From positions 62,001 through 126,000 of the forward strand of contig JARLIO010000041.1 in NCBI GenBank assembly GCA_031291675.1: a stretch of 64,000 nt of DNA, given 5' to 3'. The first letter of the stretch is position 1. Every line of letters begins with the position of its first letter. The stretch is from Azospirillaceae bacterium (GTDB lineage Bacteria; Pseudomonadota; Alphaproteobacteria; Azospirillales; Azospirillaceae). A program made the translations under genes and the position numbers. Shown here in pieces: positions 1-9,740 of the stretch. Below the pieces are notes generated by a model. That model had not been told where the DNA came from. It searched no databases and saw only the letters and a list, made by a program, of their open reading frames with translations.

Positions 1-1
1 C

Positions 2-247
2 ATTGACAGCACCGCGTACCGGCGGACCGCCGGGATGAACGGGATGGAACGGGTCGGCGAACTGGCGGCGGCGACGCTGGCGAAAACGCCGCGTATCGGC
101 ATGTGTTGGCACCGCGGGTTCGTTCGCGGCGCTGGCGCACACGGCGATGATTTGATCATCGCGTTGGATCTCGATCCCATTTTCCGGGACGATGGGGACA
201 TCACGACCTCGGCTATCGGAGACCTGATCATGCGGACACCGGCGTAA
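2..247 (+). CDS. 3' end of an unrecognised gene cut by the window edge
   Basis: The reading frame is open from base 2 and ends at the stop at 245-247, so this is probably the C-terminal 81 codons of a gene that begins outside the window. An internal ATG at 35 could make a 70-residue protein, but no ribosome binding site sets it apart. The visible peptide has a Cys-His pair (MCWHRG) and an acidic tail, and matches no family I recognise. It lies 23 bases before the chemoreceptor on the same strand, so the two may be cotranscribed. Function unknown. Confidence 0.4.
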   Translation: MDSTAYRRTAGMNGMERVGELAAATLAKTPRIGMCWHRGFVRGAGAHGDDLIIALDLDPIFRDDGDITTSAIGDLIMRTPA

Positions 248-270
248 AATCAAGAAAAGGATGCTCAAAC

Positions 271-3015
271 ATGCGCTTCACAATAAAATCGAAACTTGCG
301 CTGGGTTTTAGCGTAATTCTGGCTCTTTCCATGGTGTCTGCCATCGTCGCGATCAATGGCCTCGGAGACCTGAATACGGCGACGGGTCGGGTCGTCGGGA
401 TTTATTCCGGGGCGGTGGACAAGGCCAATTCGGTCGAACTGCTGTTGAACCAGGGGCTCGGGATCGCCAAGGATCTGGTGCTTGACACGGATGACGCCGC
501 GATCGCCCGATACGACACGACATTGGTGGCCAATCGGGAACAGATTCGCAAAGCCCAGGACGAACTCGCCAAAAGCGCCGGCGCTGAAGACAAGTCCAAA
601 GTGGAGGCCCTGGGCCAGGTCCTCGACAAATGGTACGAGGTCGAAGACAAGATCCGCGAATTGGCCAAATTGAACAGCCTGACCCATGCCTTGAAGATCA
701 GCATGACCGAAGGTGACGCGACGATTGCGCCGGTGGCTGAGTTCCTGCATGGCCTGGAGCAGCGAAACCGAGGTTCCGCAGACGCCGATCAACTTCGCGT
801 CGCGCTGTTGGCCGCTGAAGCCGGAGAGATTCTCGCCACCACGCGGTGGGCGGAGCGCAGCGCCATCGTCACCCCTGATGATGCGAGCACCAAAGCGGCT
901 GCCGATTTCGAGGCCACGCGGATCGAAGATACCGCCAAGGCCCTCGCGGCGTTGCGCCCAGTATTGACCGGTGACGACCAGCGGCTCTTCACCGATATTG
1001 ACAACCGCTTCGTCAAATGGCGGAAAATCCAGGACGAAATCATCCGGCTCAGCGTGCTCAACAGCAATAATCACGCCAGCGACCTGTCGCTCGGCGATGC
1101 GCAGCATCTGGTCGATCAGGTCGCGACGCAGGCGCACGCGGTCAAACAGGCGGCCGGTGACCGCAGCACCCTGGAGGTTGCGGCCGCCGACCACACCTTT
1201 GCTACGGTGCGGACCAGCCTGATCGCGACGGTGGCGGTATCGCTTCTGATCGGTATCGCTGCGGCCCTCTGGATTGCCCTTTCCATCGCGCGGGGTCTGA
1301 AGCGGGCAATCGGATTTGCCGATACCATTGCCGTCGGCAACCTCAGCCAGACCGTGTCGGTCTCGACCAACGACGAAATCAAGGACCTGTTCGACGCGCT
1401 CAACACCATGAAAAACAACATCGCGGCCCTGGTCGCCGATGCCAACCTGCTGTCCCAGGCGGCCGTCGAGGGTAAACTGGCCACGCGCGCCGATGCCACC
1501 CGCCACCAGGGCGATTACCGCAAGATCGTTCAGGGCGTCAACGACACGCTGGATGCCGTCATCGGCCCGCTGAACGTCGCCGCCGGGTATGTTGACCAGA
1601 TCTCCAAGGGCGTGATCCCGGCCCGGATTGCCGACACCTACAACGGCGATTTCAACACGATCAAAAACAACCTCAACACCTGCGTCGCCTGGTTCACCCA
1701 TCTGGTCGCCTACGTCACCGCAATCGCCAACGGCGACCTGACCGCGCAAATGGAAAAAGCCTCCACCGACGATCAGATCCATCAATGGCTGATGCTGCTG
1801 AAAGCCAATATCGGCAACGTCGTCGCCGACGCCAACACGCTGGTACAGGCCACCGTCGACGGCAAGCTGGCGGTGCGGGCTGATGCCGCCCGGCATCAAG
1901 GCGAATATCGCCGGATCGTCGACGGCCTCAACAACACCCTGGAGGCGGTGGTTGCGCCGCTGACACTGGCCGCGCACCATGTCGACAGCATCTCCACCGG
2001 GGACATCACCGCGAAGATCACCGAGACCTATCCCGGCGATTACAACACGCTGATGGCCAGCATCAACACCCTCGTCGACAATCTCAATCATTTCGCCTCC
2101 GATGTCCGCGACGCCGCAAATCAGGTCGCCACCGGCAGCGAGCAATCCAATGAGACCGCGCAATCCCTGGCTCAGGGGGCGAGCGAGCAGGCGTCTTCGA
2201 CCGAAGAAGCCTCGGCCTCGATGGAAGAGATGGCAGCCACCATCAAGCAGAACGCCGAAAACGCCGCCCAGACCGAAAAAATCGCCCGGCAATCCTCGCT
2301 CGACGCTCAAGCCTCGGGCGAGGCGGTGCGCAAGGCGGTCATCGCGATGCAGACCATCGCCGAGAAGATCACCATCGTCCAGGAGATCGCGCGACAGACC
2401 GATCTTCTGGCTTTGAATGCCGCGATCGAGGCGGCACGGGCCGGTGAGCACGGCAAGGGCTTCGCCGTGGTCGCATCCGAGGTGCGCAAACTGGCCGAAC
2501 GCAGCCAGAACGCCGCGGGCGACATCAGTGCGCTTTCGTCCGACACGGTCAAAGCGGCAGAGGCGGCCGGAAACATGTTGGCCAAGCTTGTGCCGGACAT
2601 CAAGCGCACGGCCGAACTGGTCGAAGAGATCAGCGCCGCCTGCCGGGAGCAGGATATCGGTGCGACGCAGATCAACCAGGCGATTCAGCAACTCGACAAG
2701 GTCACCCAGCAAAATTCCGCAGCCGCGGAGGAAATGTCGACGACGGCGGAGGAGTTGTCGGCCCAGGCGGAGCAAATGCAGACGACAATCGCTTTCTTCC
2801 GTCTTATCGAGGCTGAAACGGGCGCGAAGCTTCCGCCCGGGTCTCCGGCCAGAGTGCAGGCGCCGGCGAAAGGCAAGTCGCCAACGTCCCGCGCCGCCGC
2901 ATCATCGAATCTGGTGATCGCCAGGGGGGGCCGGCACGGCGGCCATAGCGGTGGTGGCATTCGACTGGAAATGTCCGATACCGATGAGCGCGATGCCGAG
3001 TTCGATCGCTACTGA
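271..3015 (+). CDS. Methyl-accepting chemotaxis protein with duplicated HAMP-like segment
   Basis: A 914-residue transmembrane chemoreceptor that would signal to CheA/CheW. The N-terminus has a short basic stretch and a first membrane helix at about residues 9-30. A helical periplasmic domain runs to about 310, and a second membrane helix lies at about 312-338. HAMP follows, then two related segments of about 130 residues starting near 390 and 520, each with a K-L-A-x-R-A-D-A-x-R-H-Q-G pattern; these look like repeated HAMP-type units. The signalling domain is at about 640-860 and contains the hairpin-tip sequence typical of MCPs ([20 protein letters not shown]). The tail lacks a CheR-tethering NWETF-like pentapeptide. 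ATG 271 is preceded by AAGGA. The ligand cannot be read from the sequence. Confidence 0.93.
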   Translation: MRFTIKSKLALGFSVILALSMVSAIVAINGLGDLNTATGRVVGIYSGAVDKANSVELLLNQGLGIAKDLVLDTDDAAIARYDTTLVANREQIRKAQDELAKSAGAEDKSKVEALGQVLDKWYEVEDKIRELAKLNSLTHALKISMTEGDATIAPVAEFLHGLEQRNRGSADADQLRVALLAAEAGEILATTRWAERSAIVTPDDASTKAAADFEATRIEDTAKALAALRPVLTGDDQRLFTDIDNRFVKWRKIQDEIIRLSVLNSNNHASDLSLGDAQHLVDQVATQAHAVKQAAGDRSTLEVAAADHTFATVRTSLIATVAVSLLIGIAAALWIALSIARGLKRAIGFADTIAVGNLSQTVSVSTNDEIKDLFDALNTMKNNIAALVADANLLSQAAVEGKLATRADATRHQGDYRKIVQGVNDTLDAVIGPLNVAAGYVDQISKGVIPARIADTYNGDFNTIKNNLNTCVAWFTHLVAYVTAIANGDLTAQMEKASTDDQIHQWLMLLKANIGNVVADANTLVQATVDGKLAVRADAARHQGEYRRIVDGLNNTLEAVVAPLTLAAHHVDSISTGDITAKITETYPGDYNTLMASINTLVDNLNHFASDVRDAANQVATGSEQSNETAQSLAQGASEQASSTEEASASMEEMAATIKQNAENAAQTEKIARQSSLDAQASGEAVRKAVIAMQTIAEKITIVQEIARQTDLLALNAAIEAARAGEHGKGFAVVASEVRKLAERSQNAAGDISALSSDTVKAAEAAGNMLAKLVPDIKRTAELVEEISAACREQDIGATQINQAIQQLDKVTQQNSAAAEEMSTTAEELSAQAEQMQTTIAFFRLIEAETGAKLPPGSPARVQAPAKGKSPTSRAAASSNLVIARGGRHGGHSGGGIRLEMSDTDERDAEFDRY

Positions 3016-3057
3016 CGCCTGACGGTCGAGAGGAGCAGCCCTTTCCAGCCCCTGGAC

Positions 3058-3083
3058 GCGACGCCGGCCCCTGTCGGCGTCGC
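3058..3083. terminator. Hairpin between convergent genes
   Basis: A perfect 9-bp inverted repeat (GCGACGCCG, 8-base loop, CGGCGTCGC) lies between the convergent chemoreceptor and sensor kinase genes. No clear U-tract follows on either strand, so a role as a bidirectional terminator is inferred from position only. Confidence 0.4.
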
Positions 3084-3186
3084 TCTCGCCGTCCTTTGAA
3101 GGAATTACGGATCTGTGCGGCGAGCCCGACATGCCTGTAGGAATTGATGGATAATACCAGCCCGCCCGAAGCCCTGGCCGGTGCCG

Positions 3187-4569
3187 TCAATCGCCGACCG
3201 CCCGGTGAAAGCCCAGCACGACGCGTAGCCCTGGACAAACATTGCGAACATCGAAATTGGCACGGTGCAACTCGACAACGGCTCCAACCAGACTCAAGCC
3301 CAAGCCATTGCCCGGCGAAGTACGGCTCTGCTCGCCGCGGTAAAAGCGCTGGACAAGACGAGGTAAATCATCATCTGAAACGCCTTCGCCATTGTCTTGA
3401 ACCACAAGGGAGATCCCATCCGCCGCTGTGGCACCAACGCTGACTTGGATTCGCGTGCCCCTTGGCGTATGCCGAAGGCAATTCTCGATCAGATTGGCGG
3501 TCGCCTGGCTCAGCAACTCCTGATCGCCGAACACCTGAAGTCCCAGCTCGATCTCCACCTCAAGATGATAGCCTGCGTTTTCAAGATCGGGTCGATAGGC
3601 GTCAATGACCGTCTCCACGATCGCGCTGAGGTCGACGCGGCGAAAGCCGTCGCGCGGCGAGCCACCCGCGACCTGTGCGATCCGCAGCAGCGCCGAGAAC
3701 GTCTCCTGCAGCCCTTCGGCTTCGCGGATGGCACCCTCCACGGCGGTCTCGTAATCGGCGACAGACCTCGCCTGCCTGAGCGCCCCGTCCAGGCGCTGGC
3801 ATAAACGTGACAGCGGGGTTCGCAGATCATGCGCCACGTCGCTGCTCACCTGGCGCAGGCTGTCCACCAGCATCGCAATTCGGTCCAGCATCCGGTTCAA
3901 CGTCGAGGCGAGATGGTCGAGGTCGTCGCCGGTGCCGCGCACCGGCACCCGGCGTTTGATGTCGCCTTCGATGATCGCCTCGGCGGTCCGGGTAATCGCA
4001 TCCACGCGAGCCAGGAACGCCCGGCTCAGCAGGATACCGCCGCCCGTGCCAAGGAGCGCCGCAAGACCGATCGCCCAGGCCAACGCCCTGGCAATCGCTT
4101 CCTGAACCTCGTTGATCCTGTCGAGGTCGTCGCCGACCGCGAGCAAAACGCCCCCATCGAGCCGCGTGACCAGCATCCGCAAACGCGTCGACTTGGTGTC
4201 GTCGGCCGGGGTGCCGGCGATCTCCACCGTCATCCAGCCAGGGTGCAACGCTTCGGCCAGCGGCAATGCGCCAGCCAGCCGCGCGCCCGCCGCATCCTCG
4301 ATGAGGTAGTCCAGCGCGCTCGCGCCACGCCCACGGTCGCGCACCAGCGACATCATTCGGCCGATCCCACCGCTGCGGAACTCGTTGCTCAGAAGCTCGG
4401 CCTCGGCCTGAATCCGGCTCGTCATCTGGCCGTCGATCTCTGACCGGACAGAAACAAACACCGCGGCTCCGAGCACGCAGGACGACAGCACAAACAACAC
4501 AAGATAGAGCGCCGCGAGCCGAAAGCTCGCTGTGCGCAGCAGCCTAGGAACGCGGGGCACGCAGCACAT
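3187..4569 (-). CDS. Membrane sensor histidine kinase, orphaned from its regulator
   Basis: A 460-residue inner-membrane kinase of the OmpR-partner class. It has an N-terminal membrane helix at about 13-38, a periplasmic sensor segment, and a second helix near 163-187 followed by HAMP. The phospho-acceptor H-box reads VAHDLRTPLSRL. The ATPase domain has an N-box (LIENCLRHTPRG), G1 (DNGEGV) and G2 (GNGLGLSLV). All catalytic motifs are present. The start overlaps the stub of a response regulator just upstream (4544-4660), which was presumably its cognate partner and is now destroyed. GTG at 4560 is a possible alternative start. The signal sensed is unknown. Confidence 0.9.
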   Translation of the reverse strand: MCCVPRVPRLLRTASFRLAALYLVLFVLSSCVLGAAVFVSVRSEIDGQMTSRIQAEAELLSNEFRSGGIGRMMSLVRDRGRGASALDYLIEDAAGARLAGALPLAEALHPGWMTVEIAGTPADDTKSTRLRMLVTRLDGGVLLAVGDDLDRINEVQEAIARALAWAIGLAALLGTGGGILLSRAFLARVDAITRTAEAIIEGDIKRRVPVRGTGDDLDHLASTLNRMLDRIAMLVDSLRQVSSDVAHDLRTPLSRLCQRLDGALRQARSVADYETAVEGAIREAEGLQETFSALLRIAQVAGGSPRDGFRRVDLSAIVETVIDAYRPDLENAGYHLEVEIELGLQVFGDQELLSQATANLIENCLRHTPRGTRIQVSVGATAADGISLVVQDNGEGVSDDDLPRLVQRFYRGEQSRTSPGNGLGLSLVGAVVELHRANFDVRNVCPGLRVVLGFHRAVGD

Positions 4570-4660
4570 ACCCCGAACCGCGAACGGTATGGATCAACTC
4601 CGGATCATCCGGTGTGCGCGACAGCTTGGCGCGCAGCCGGCTTCTGTGCGATGCGATGAC
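4544..4660 (-). pseudogene. C-terminal stub of an OmpR-type response regulator
   Basis: On the minus strand a 38-codon frame ending in TAG at 4544 reads as the last part of a winged-helix output domain: SRLRAKL recognition helix, then IHTVRGSGYVL, the wing sequence typical of OmpR/PhoB regulators. No receiver domain or earlier winged-helix sequence precedes it. Instead the upstream DNA reads, in another frame, as the start of a serine acetyltransferase. This is therefore the remnant of a regulator that once preceded the adjacent histidine kinase. Loss by deletion is inferred from the two truncated genes meeting here. Confidence 0.75.
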
Positions 4661-4838
4661 CGAGGGCCTGGGCGAAGCTCCCATGATAGAGAATGGCGGC
4701 GTTCATGGCTCGGCTGAGCGTTGCATCCGCGGCGCTGGCAGCGACCGCCTCGGCGCACAGATCCTGCCACACGGCTTCGACCTGCTCGGAGACCAGATCA
4801 CCCCTCAACAAAGCGAGATTGGCCGTTTGGTTCCGCAT
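4605..4838 (-). pseudogene. Truncated serine O-acetyltransferase (CysE N-terminal part only)
   Basis: ATG 4838 follows a strong GGAGGG ribosome binding site. About 66 residues resemble the N-terminal helical domain of serine acetyltransferases (VWQDLCAEAV, then AAILYHGSFAQALGHRIAQK). The frame then runs into unrelated sequence overlapping the response-regulator stub and stops at 4605. The hexapeptide-repeat acyltransferase domain is absent, so no O-acetylserine synthesis is expected. The gene lies 160 bases after the encapsulated desulfurase gene. Serine acetyltransferase is a known neighbour of family 2A encapsulins, which supports the identification. The two frames overlap at 4641-4660, where the deletion joint probably lies. 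Confidence 0.65.
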
Positions 4839-4998
4839 GGCTTCCCTCCGGGCGGCGCTGGACCCGCCGCAATGTTCGACGCGTTGCGACAAAATCGGAA
4901 CTTCAGTCGCCGGACGATCTTGCACAACCGGCCGGCGACCGAAGCGAGAATGCCTTGCCTTGAACCGTCCCCTCAGATGACGCCGCCCGGCGACGGCA

Positions 4999-6807
4999 TC
5001 AGGCGCCGACGCGGATGCGCCGGATTGCACCAATCAGGGCCTCAACGTCGTCGTGCGTGTTGTAGATCGCAAACGAGGGCCGGACCGTACTTTCGAGCCC
5101 GAAGCGCCGAAGGACCGGCTGGGCACAGTGATGACCAGCACGCACGGCGATACCATCCTGGGCGAGCCGCCGGCCCACCTCCTCGGTGTTGATTCCCTCG
5201 ATCACGAAGGAGACAACGCCCGCGCGTTCGGCAGGATCGCCGACGATCCGCACGCCCGAAACCGTCTTCAGTTGCCGGACGCAGTCTTCGATCAGGGCGT
5301 GTTCGTGCGCCGCCACCGCCGCAAGTCCAAGGCTGGAGAGGTAGGTGAGTGCCGCTCCCAGTCCGACGGCATCGGCGATGTTGCCGGTGCCGGCCTCGAA
5401 ACGGGACGGCGGCGGCTGGTAGCTTATCGCCTCGAAGGTGACGTCGGCAATCATGTTGCCGCCCCCCTGGTAGGGAGGCATCGCGTCCAGTATCGCCTTT
5501 TTGCCATAGAGCGCACCGATGCCGGTCGGCCCGAACACCTTATGGCCGGAGAAGACGAACCAGTCGGCATCCAGGGCCCGGACGTCGGTCGGCATGTGCG
5601 GAACCGACTGGGCGCCGTCCACCAGAACCTTGGCGCCCGCGGCGTGCGCCATGGCGACGAGCAGGGCGGCGGGTGTCACCGTGCCGAGCGCGTTGGAGAC
5701 CTGCGTGAGGGACACCAGCCTGGTTCGCGGACCGAGAAGTCCGGCGAACGCCTCGACGATCACGTCGCCCTTGTCGTCCACCGGCGCGACCCGCAACGTG
5801 GCACCGACCGCCTTCGCCAGCCGGTACCAGGGCACGATGTTGGCGTGGTGCTCTAGTCCGGTGATGAGGATCTCGTCACCCGCGCCAATGTTGGCCCGCC
5901 CCCAGGTCTCGGCGACGAGATTGATGCCCTCGGTTGCGCCGCGGACGAAAACGATCTCGTCGCTCGATCCGGCATTGAGGAAGGCCCGCACGTCCTCGCG
6001 CGCGGCCTCGTAGGCATCGGTCGCCCGCGCCGCAAGTGTGTGCGCCGCCCTGTGGATGTTCGAGTTCTCGTGCTCGTAAAACCAGACGAGCCGCTCGATA
6101 ACCGCCCGCGGCTTTTGCGTGGTGGCTGCATTATCGAGCCAGACCAGCGGCTTGCCTCCGACCCGTTCCGTGAGGATCGGGAAGTCCTTGCGGATCACCG
6201 AAGGGTCGAAACCGGCGCCCGCCGCGGGTCGTGCCGCCGGAGGGACCAGCGCGGTCCGACCGCCCGCGGGCAATGTCGGCGCTGCCGGGAACGACGTCGG
6301 TGCCGGCAGCGGCCTTAGGAAATAGGGCTCGCTTGTCGGGCTCGACATGGCGCCGCCGCCGGTCGGCGCGACCGGACCACGGGCCGGTGCGCGATCGGCG
6401 AGCAGCGCTTTCAGTTCCGCCTCGTTCGGCAACGACCGGTCGAGGGCGGGGATGGCTTTCCGTTCGAAGGCTGGCCGAGACGCCGAAAACCCGGTGAGAT
6501 AGAGGCTCGGCGCCACCGACCGGTTCTGGTCGGCGATCGAGCCAGGATTCACATCCGGCGTCAGCGGCAGGATCGCAAAAGGCACCGGCACCGGCACGCT
6601 TGGCACCACGGGGGTGGCGGCCGGCGGCACCGGCACGGATGGCGGGGCGAAGCCCGGTCCCGCCATGGCCGGCGGCGGCGGGACCTCCCTGGCATCGCCG
6701 GGGAGCGCCCGGAAGAAGGCGTTGGCCATCTCCTGCAGCACGCCGGCATCGGGCAGCCCGGGGAAACCCGGCGGCTCGACGGTGGGGAGTGAGGTCGGAT
6801 CAGGCAT
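4999..6807 (-). CDS. Encapsulin-cargo cysteine desulfurase with disordered N-terminal loading domain
   Basis: A 602-residue PLP enzyme that releases sulfur from cysteine as a persulfide. Residues 1 to about 200 are rich in Pro/Ala and low in complexity. They contain short conserved-looking islands (PGFPGLPDAGVLQEMANAFF near the start, and LYLTGFSASRP), as in cargo-loading domains of family 2A encapsulin cargo. The SufS-like catalytic domain follows (DFPILTERVGGKPLVWLDNA), with the PLP-lysine motif FSGHKVFGPTG and catalytic Cys at about 561 in RAGHHCAQP. ATG 6807 overlaps the encapsulin stop by 8 bases, implying translational coupling. An ATG further upstream (6855) lies inside the encapsulin gene and is rejected. 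Inferred role: filling the shell with sulfur under sulfur limitation. Confidence 0.9.
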   Translation of the reverse strand: MPDPTSLPTVEPPGFPGLPDAGVLQEMANAFFRALPGDAREVPPPPAMAGPGFAPPSVPVPPAATPVVPSVPVPVPFAILPLTPDVNPGSIADQNRSVAPSLYLTGFSASRPAFERKAIPALDRSLPNEAELKALLADRAPARGPVAPTGGGAMSSPTSEPYFLRPLPAPTSFPAAPTLPAGGRTALVPPAARPAAGAGFDPSVIRKDFPILTERVGGKPLVWLDNAATTQKPRAVIERLVWFYEHENSNIHRAAHTLAARATDAYEAAREDVRAFLNAGSSDEIVFVRGATEGINLVAETWGRANIGAGDEILITGLEHHANIVPWYRLAKAVGATLRVAPVDDKGDVIVEAFAGLLGPRTRLVSLTQVSNALGTVTPAALLVAMAHAAGAKVLVDGAQSVPHMPTDVRALDADWFVFSGHKVFGPTGIGALYGKKAILDAMPPYQGGGNMIADVTFEAISYQPPPSRFEAGTGNIADAVGLGAALTYLSSLGLAAVAAHEHALIEDCVRQLKTVSGVRIVGDPAERAGVVSFVIEGINTEEVGRRLAQDGIAVRAGHHCAQPVLRRFGLESTVRPSFAIYNTHDDVEALIGAIRRIRVGA

Positions 6808-7717
6808 AGCTGTGGAACTTCGTGATGTCGACATTGTCGAGCACGGCGACCGCATCTTCGGTCAGGATCGCCAGCGAACAGTAGAGCGACACAAGATAGG
6901 AGGCGATGGCCCTGTCGTTGATGCCCATGAAGCGCACCGACAGCCCCATCGACTGCTCGCCCGGCAGGTTCGGCTGGAACAGGCCGACGACGCCCTGGCG
7001 GGACTGGCCGACGCGCATCAGGATGACCGACGAACGACCGTCCTTCACCGAGACTTTGTTGGATGGGACGATGGGGATGCCGCGCCAGGTGATAAAGGGC
7101 GAGCCGAACATGGTGATGGTCGCCGGTGGCACGCCGCGCCGGGTGCATTCGCGCCCGAAGGCGGCGATCGTGTCGGGGTGAGCGAGGAAGAAGCCCGGCT
7201 CCTTCCAGCATTTGGCGATCAGGCTGTCCAGGGCGTCGGGCGTGGGCAGGCCGGTGTTGCTCTCGATGCGCTGGCCCGGTACGGTGTTGGCGAGGATGCC
7301 GTATTCCGCGGAATTGATCAGTTCGCTCTCTTGCTGCTCCTTGATCACTTCGATCGAAAGGCGCAGTTGTTCGCCGATCTGGTTGTGCGGCGAAGAATAA
7401 AGGTCGGAGATGCGGGTGTGGACCTCCACCACCGTATTGACGGCGCACAGCAAATATTCGCGCGGGTTCGGGTCGTAGTCGACGAAGGTCTGCGGCAGCG
7501 GGCGTTCGTCGCGGCCCGAGCAGCCGACGGCGACCCGCTCCTCGTTCTTGACCCGGTTGACGCGCAGGATGCCCGCCTCGACGGGAATCCACTCCAGACA
7601 ATGGACGAGCCAGCGCGGCGAGACCGAGACCATCTGCGGCACGGTCTTGGTGGCGTTGGCGAGTTGGCGTGCAGCGACGTCGCCGAGCGACGTGGTGAGA
7701 ACGGGCGTATCGGACAT
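6800..7717 (-). CDS. srpI: Family 2A encapsulin shell protein (SrpI-like)
   Basis: A 305-residue HK97-fold shell protein. The N-terminal part (VSPRWLVHCLEWIPVEAGILRVNRV), the middle (SPFITWRGIPIVPSNK) and the C-terminus (GINDRAIASYLVSLYCSLAIL) match the SrpI-type family 2A encapsulins known from sulfur-starved cyanobacteria. Length fits the family, at about 300-320 residues. The next gene encodes the expected cargo, a cysteine desulfurase with a long disordered N-terminus. Known family members enclose this enzyme and some are reported to store elemental sulfur; that role here is inferred. ATG 7717 follows GGGGATCTCC and is first in its operon. The 277 bases upstream (7718-7994) hold its promoter region, AT-rich around 7740-7800, with no clear box that I would defend. 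Confidence 0.93.
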   Translation of the reverse strand: MSDTPVLTTSLGDVAARQLANATKTVPQMVSVSPRWLVHCLEWIPVEAGILRVNRVKNEERVAVGCSGRDERPLPQTFVDYDPNPREYLLCAVNTVVEVHTRISDLYSSPHNQIGEQLRLSIEVIKEQQESELINSAEYGILANTVPGQRIESNTGLPTPDALDSLIAKCWKEPGFFLAHPDTIAAFGRECTRRGVPPATITMFGSPFITWRGIPIVPSNKVSVKDGRSSVILMRVGQSRQGVVGLFQPNLPGEQSMGLSVRFMGINDRAIASYLVSLYCSLAILTEDAVAVLDNVDITKFHSYA

Positions 7718-7994
7718 GGAGATCCCCTCTCGAAATAAGCGACTCGGAACGAGTTTGTGCTTTTAATCAAAGACGGAGGCGATAGCGTTTAAACTATAAG
7801 AGCTTATCCGCTGCGTCGAGCTGCGGCAGTTTAACGCGGAAGGAATTTCTGGGGCGGGCAGGCCTGCCAGGGAGAGAAGATTTCGATCAAGCACTTCCTT
7901 TCAATTTTCAGTCGTATCGATCTGCCACAAGCAAGCGGCCATGCTGAGCCTTGTGCGGGAGCGGTGCTGGAACCTTCCCGGCCTACGGCGAGGG

Positions 7995-9740
7995 TCAAAC
8001 CAGATAATAAAGTTTGGCGGATGACGCGGGACTTTCCTCCGCGAGCTCTGCACGAATGCGCCTGATCGCGGCCAGGGTGGCGGAATCCTCGTCCCCGCTA
8101 TGCGGGAACAGTCGATCCGGTGCGAGCCAAGCCGCGAAATTCAGCCGTTTGAAGGCGGCGAGCAAATCGGGCTGCAGCCCGGCGAGCCAGACCTTGATGC
8201 CATCCGACTGCGCCTCCTTCAGAAAATGCTCGAACTGTTCGAGGCTCACCACATCGGGATTGCGAACGCGTTTCAGACGCAGCAGCACATGATCGATCTT
8301 TTCCGCATGAGCCTGATGTTTGAGGCGCCGAAATGTGCGCTCAAGTTCGGGCGCCGCGCCGAAGAACAACTCGCCCTGCAGGTCGAACAGGAGATAGCCG
8401 GCGGCAGGCTTGTCATCAGGTGCCTTTTCGCGAACGACATCGTGCGCATCGACAACGAGTTCGGTGGATTTCAGCTTCGCGGCCCGTGGCACAAACAGCA
8501 GAATGGATAAGGCAACGCCGATCAGGATGGCCTGATCGAGACCGAAGGCAACAGCCGAAAGGGCGGTCACGATGACGACGCCGGCATCCATGCGCGAAGC
8601 CCGAAGCGTGTAGACGATGCGCTCAGGATCGATCAGGCGCGCGGCCGTCAGCAGTAACAACGCCGCCAGTGCCGGTTTGGGCACGTAGCGTGCGAGCGGC
8701 GCGAAAGCCAACACGGCGATCGCAACAAATATCGCGGTCAGGATTCCCGAAAACCGGGACGCCGCCCCCGCCTGAAAATTGATCGCCGAGCGCGACAGCG
8801 ATCCCGAGCCCGGCAGGCATTGAAAGAAGCCGCCGGCCAGGTTGGCGATTCCCTCCGCGAGGCACTGCCGATTAAGGTCCAACGGCTGGCGTGTCCGGTT
8901 GGCGATCGATTTGGCGATGGCAAGCGCTTCGAGCAGCCCCAGAAAAGCGATCGCAACGCTATCGGATGCCAGATCCCAGGCCCAACTGAGCTTGACGGTC
9001 GGGATATGCGGCATCGGCAGACTGGTCGGTACGACACCCGCGACACCGATCGCGGTTTTGCCGTCGAGGCCCGGGATCGTCCAGCCGGCAAAATAGGTCG
9101 CAAGCGCGAGGATCACCAACACCGCCAGCATGTCGAATTGCGGCAAGCGATAACGCCGGACGAGCCCGCGAAACAGCAACGCCAGGATCAGTGTCGCCGC
9201 GGTCGCCGCGACGGCCTTGGCGTTGATGGGGTCGCCCGTCGTCAAAGTGAGCCATAGACGATAGAGAATATGCTGTGCCCCGGTGCCCTTGTCCTTCACG
9301 CCAAGCGCGTTGCCGATCTGGCCGATGGCGAGCAGGAACGCCGCCGCACTCATGAAACCGAGGATCACCGATTCGGAGATGTAGCGCGTGAGGTCGCCAA
9401 GGCGAAGCACGGCAATCAGGATCTGGATCGAGCCAACCATGACGCCCAGCACAAACATGGCTTCTGCGGCTTCAACGCGCTGATCCGGATCGAAGATCGA
9501 AAGGGCACTGAACACGACCAGCGAGATTGCGCTGGTCGGGCCGTTGATGAGATGAGACGACGAGCCGAACAGCGATGCCACGAACGTAACGAGGATGGCC
9601 GAATAAAGACCATAGCGCGGGTCGACGCCGGCAAGCAGAGCATAGGCCATGCCCTGGGGCAAGGAAATCGCCGCAACCGTAAGACCCGCGACGACGTCCC
9701 GGCGAAGGATGTCAGGCCCATAATTGATGCTGAGGCTCAT
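7995..9740 (-). CDS. SulP-family sulfate permease with STAS domain
   Basis: A 581-residue inner-membrane anion transporter. The N-terminus carries the SulP signature (ISLPQGMAYALLAGVDPRYGLYSA), followed by about ten hydrophobic segments to near residue 420. A cytoplasmic STAS domain occupies the last 150 residues (YLLFDLQGELFFGAAPELE). It overlaps the upstream sulfate-binding protein gene by four bases, so the two are almost certainly cotranscribed. No CysT, CysW or CysA gene is present, so sulfate uptake through this secondary transporter is the likely role. The exact anion (sulfate, bicarbonate or other) cannot be read from the sequence. Confidence 0.9.
   Translation of the reverse strand: MSLSINYGPDILRRDVVAGLTVAAISLPQGMAYALLAGVDPRYGLYSAILVTFVASLFGSSSHLINGPTSAISLVVFSALSIFDPDQRVEAAEAMFVLGVMVGSIQILIAVLRLGDLTRYISESVILGFMSAAAFLLAIGQIGNALGVKDKGTGAQHILYRLWLTLTTGDPINAKAVAATAATLILALLFRGLVRRYRLPQFDMLAVLVILALATYFAGWTIPGLDGKTAIGVAGVVPTSLPMPHIPTVKLSWAWDLASDSVAIAFLGLLEALAIAKSIANRTRQPLDLNRQCLAEGIANLAGGFFQCLPGSGSLSRSAINFQAGAASRFSGILTAIFVAIAVLAFAPLARYVPKPALAALLLLTAARLIDPERIVYTLRASRMDAGVVIVTALSAVAFGLDQAILIGVALSILLFVPRAAKLKSTELVVDAHDVVREKAPDDKPAAGYLLFDLQGELFFGAAPELERTFRRLKHQAHAEKIDHVLLRLKRVRNPDVVSLEQFEHFLKEAQSDGIKVWLAGLQPDLLAAFKRLNFAAWLAPDRLFPHSGDEDSATLAAIRRIRAELAEESPASSAKLYYLV

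Noticed and set aside
265-2775. Long minus-strand frame of 836 codons antisense to the chemoreceptor
   Set aside because: It is a shadow of the MCP gene's codon pattern, with no recognisable domain or ribosome site. The plus-strand frame has clear MCP features.
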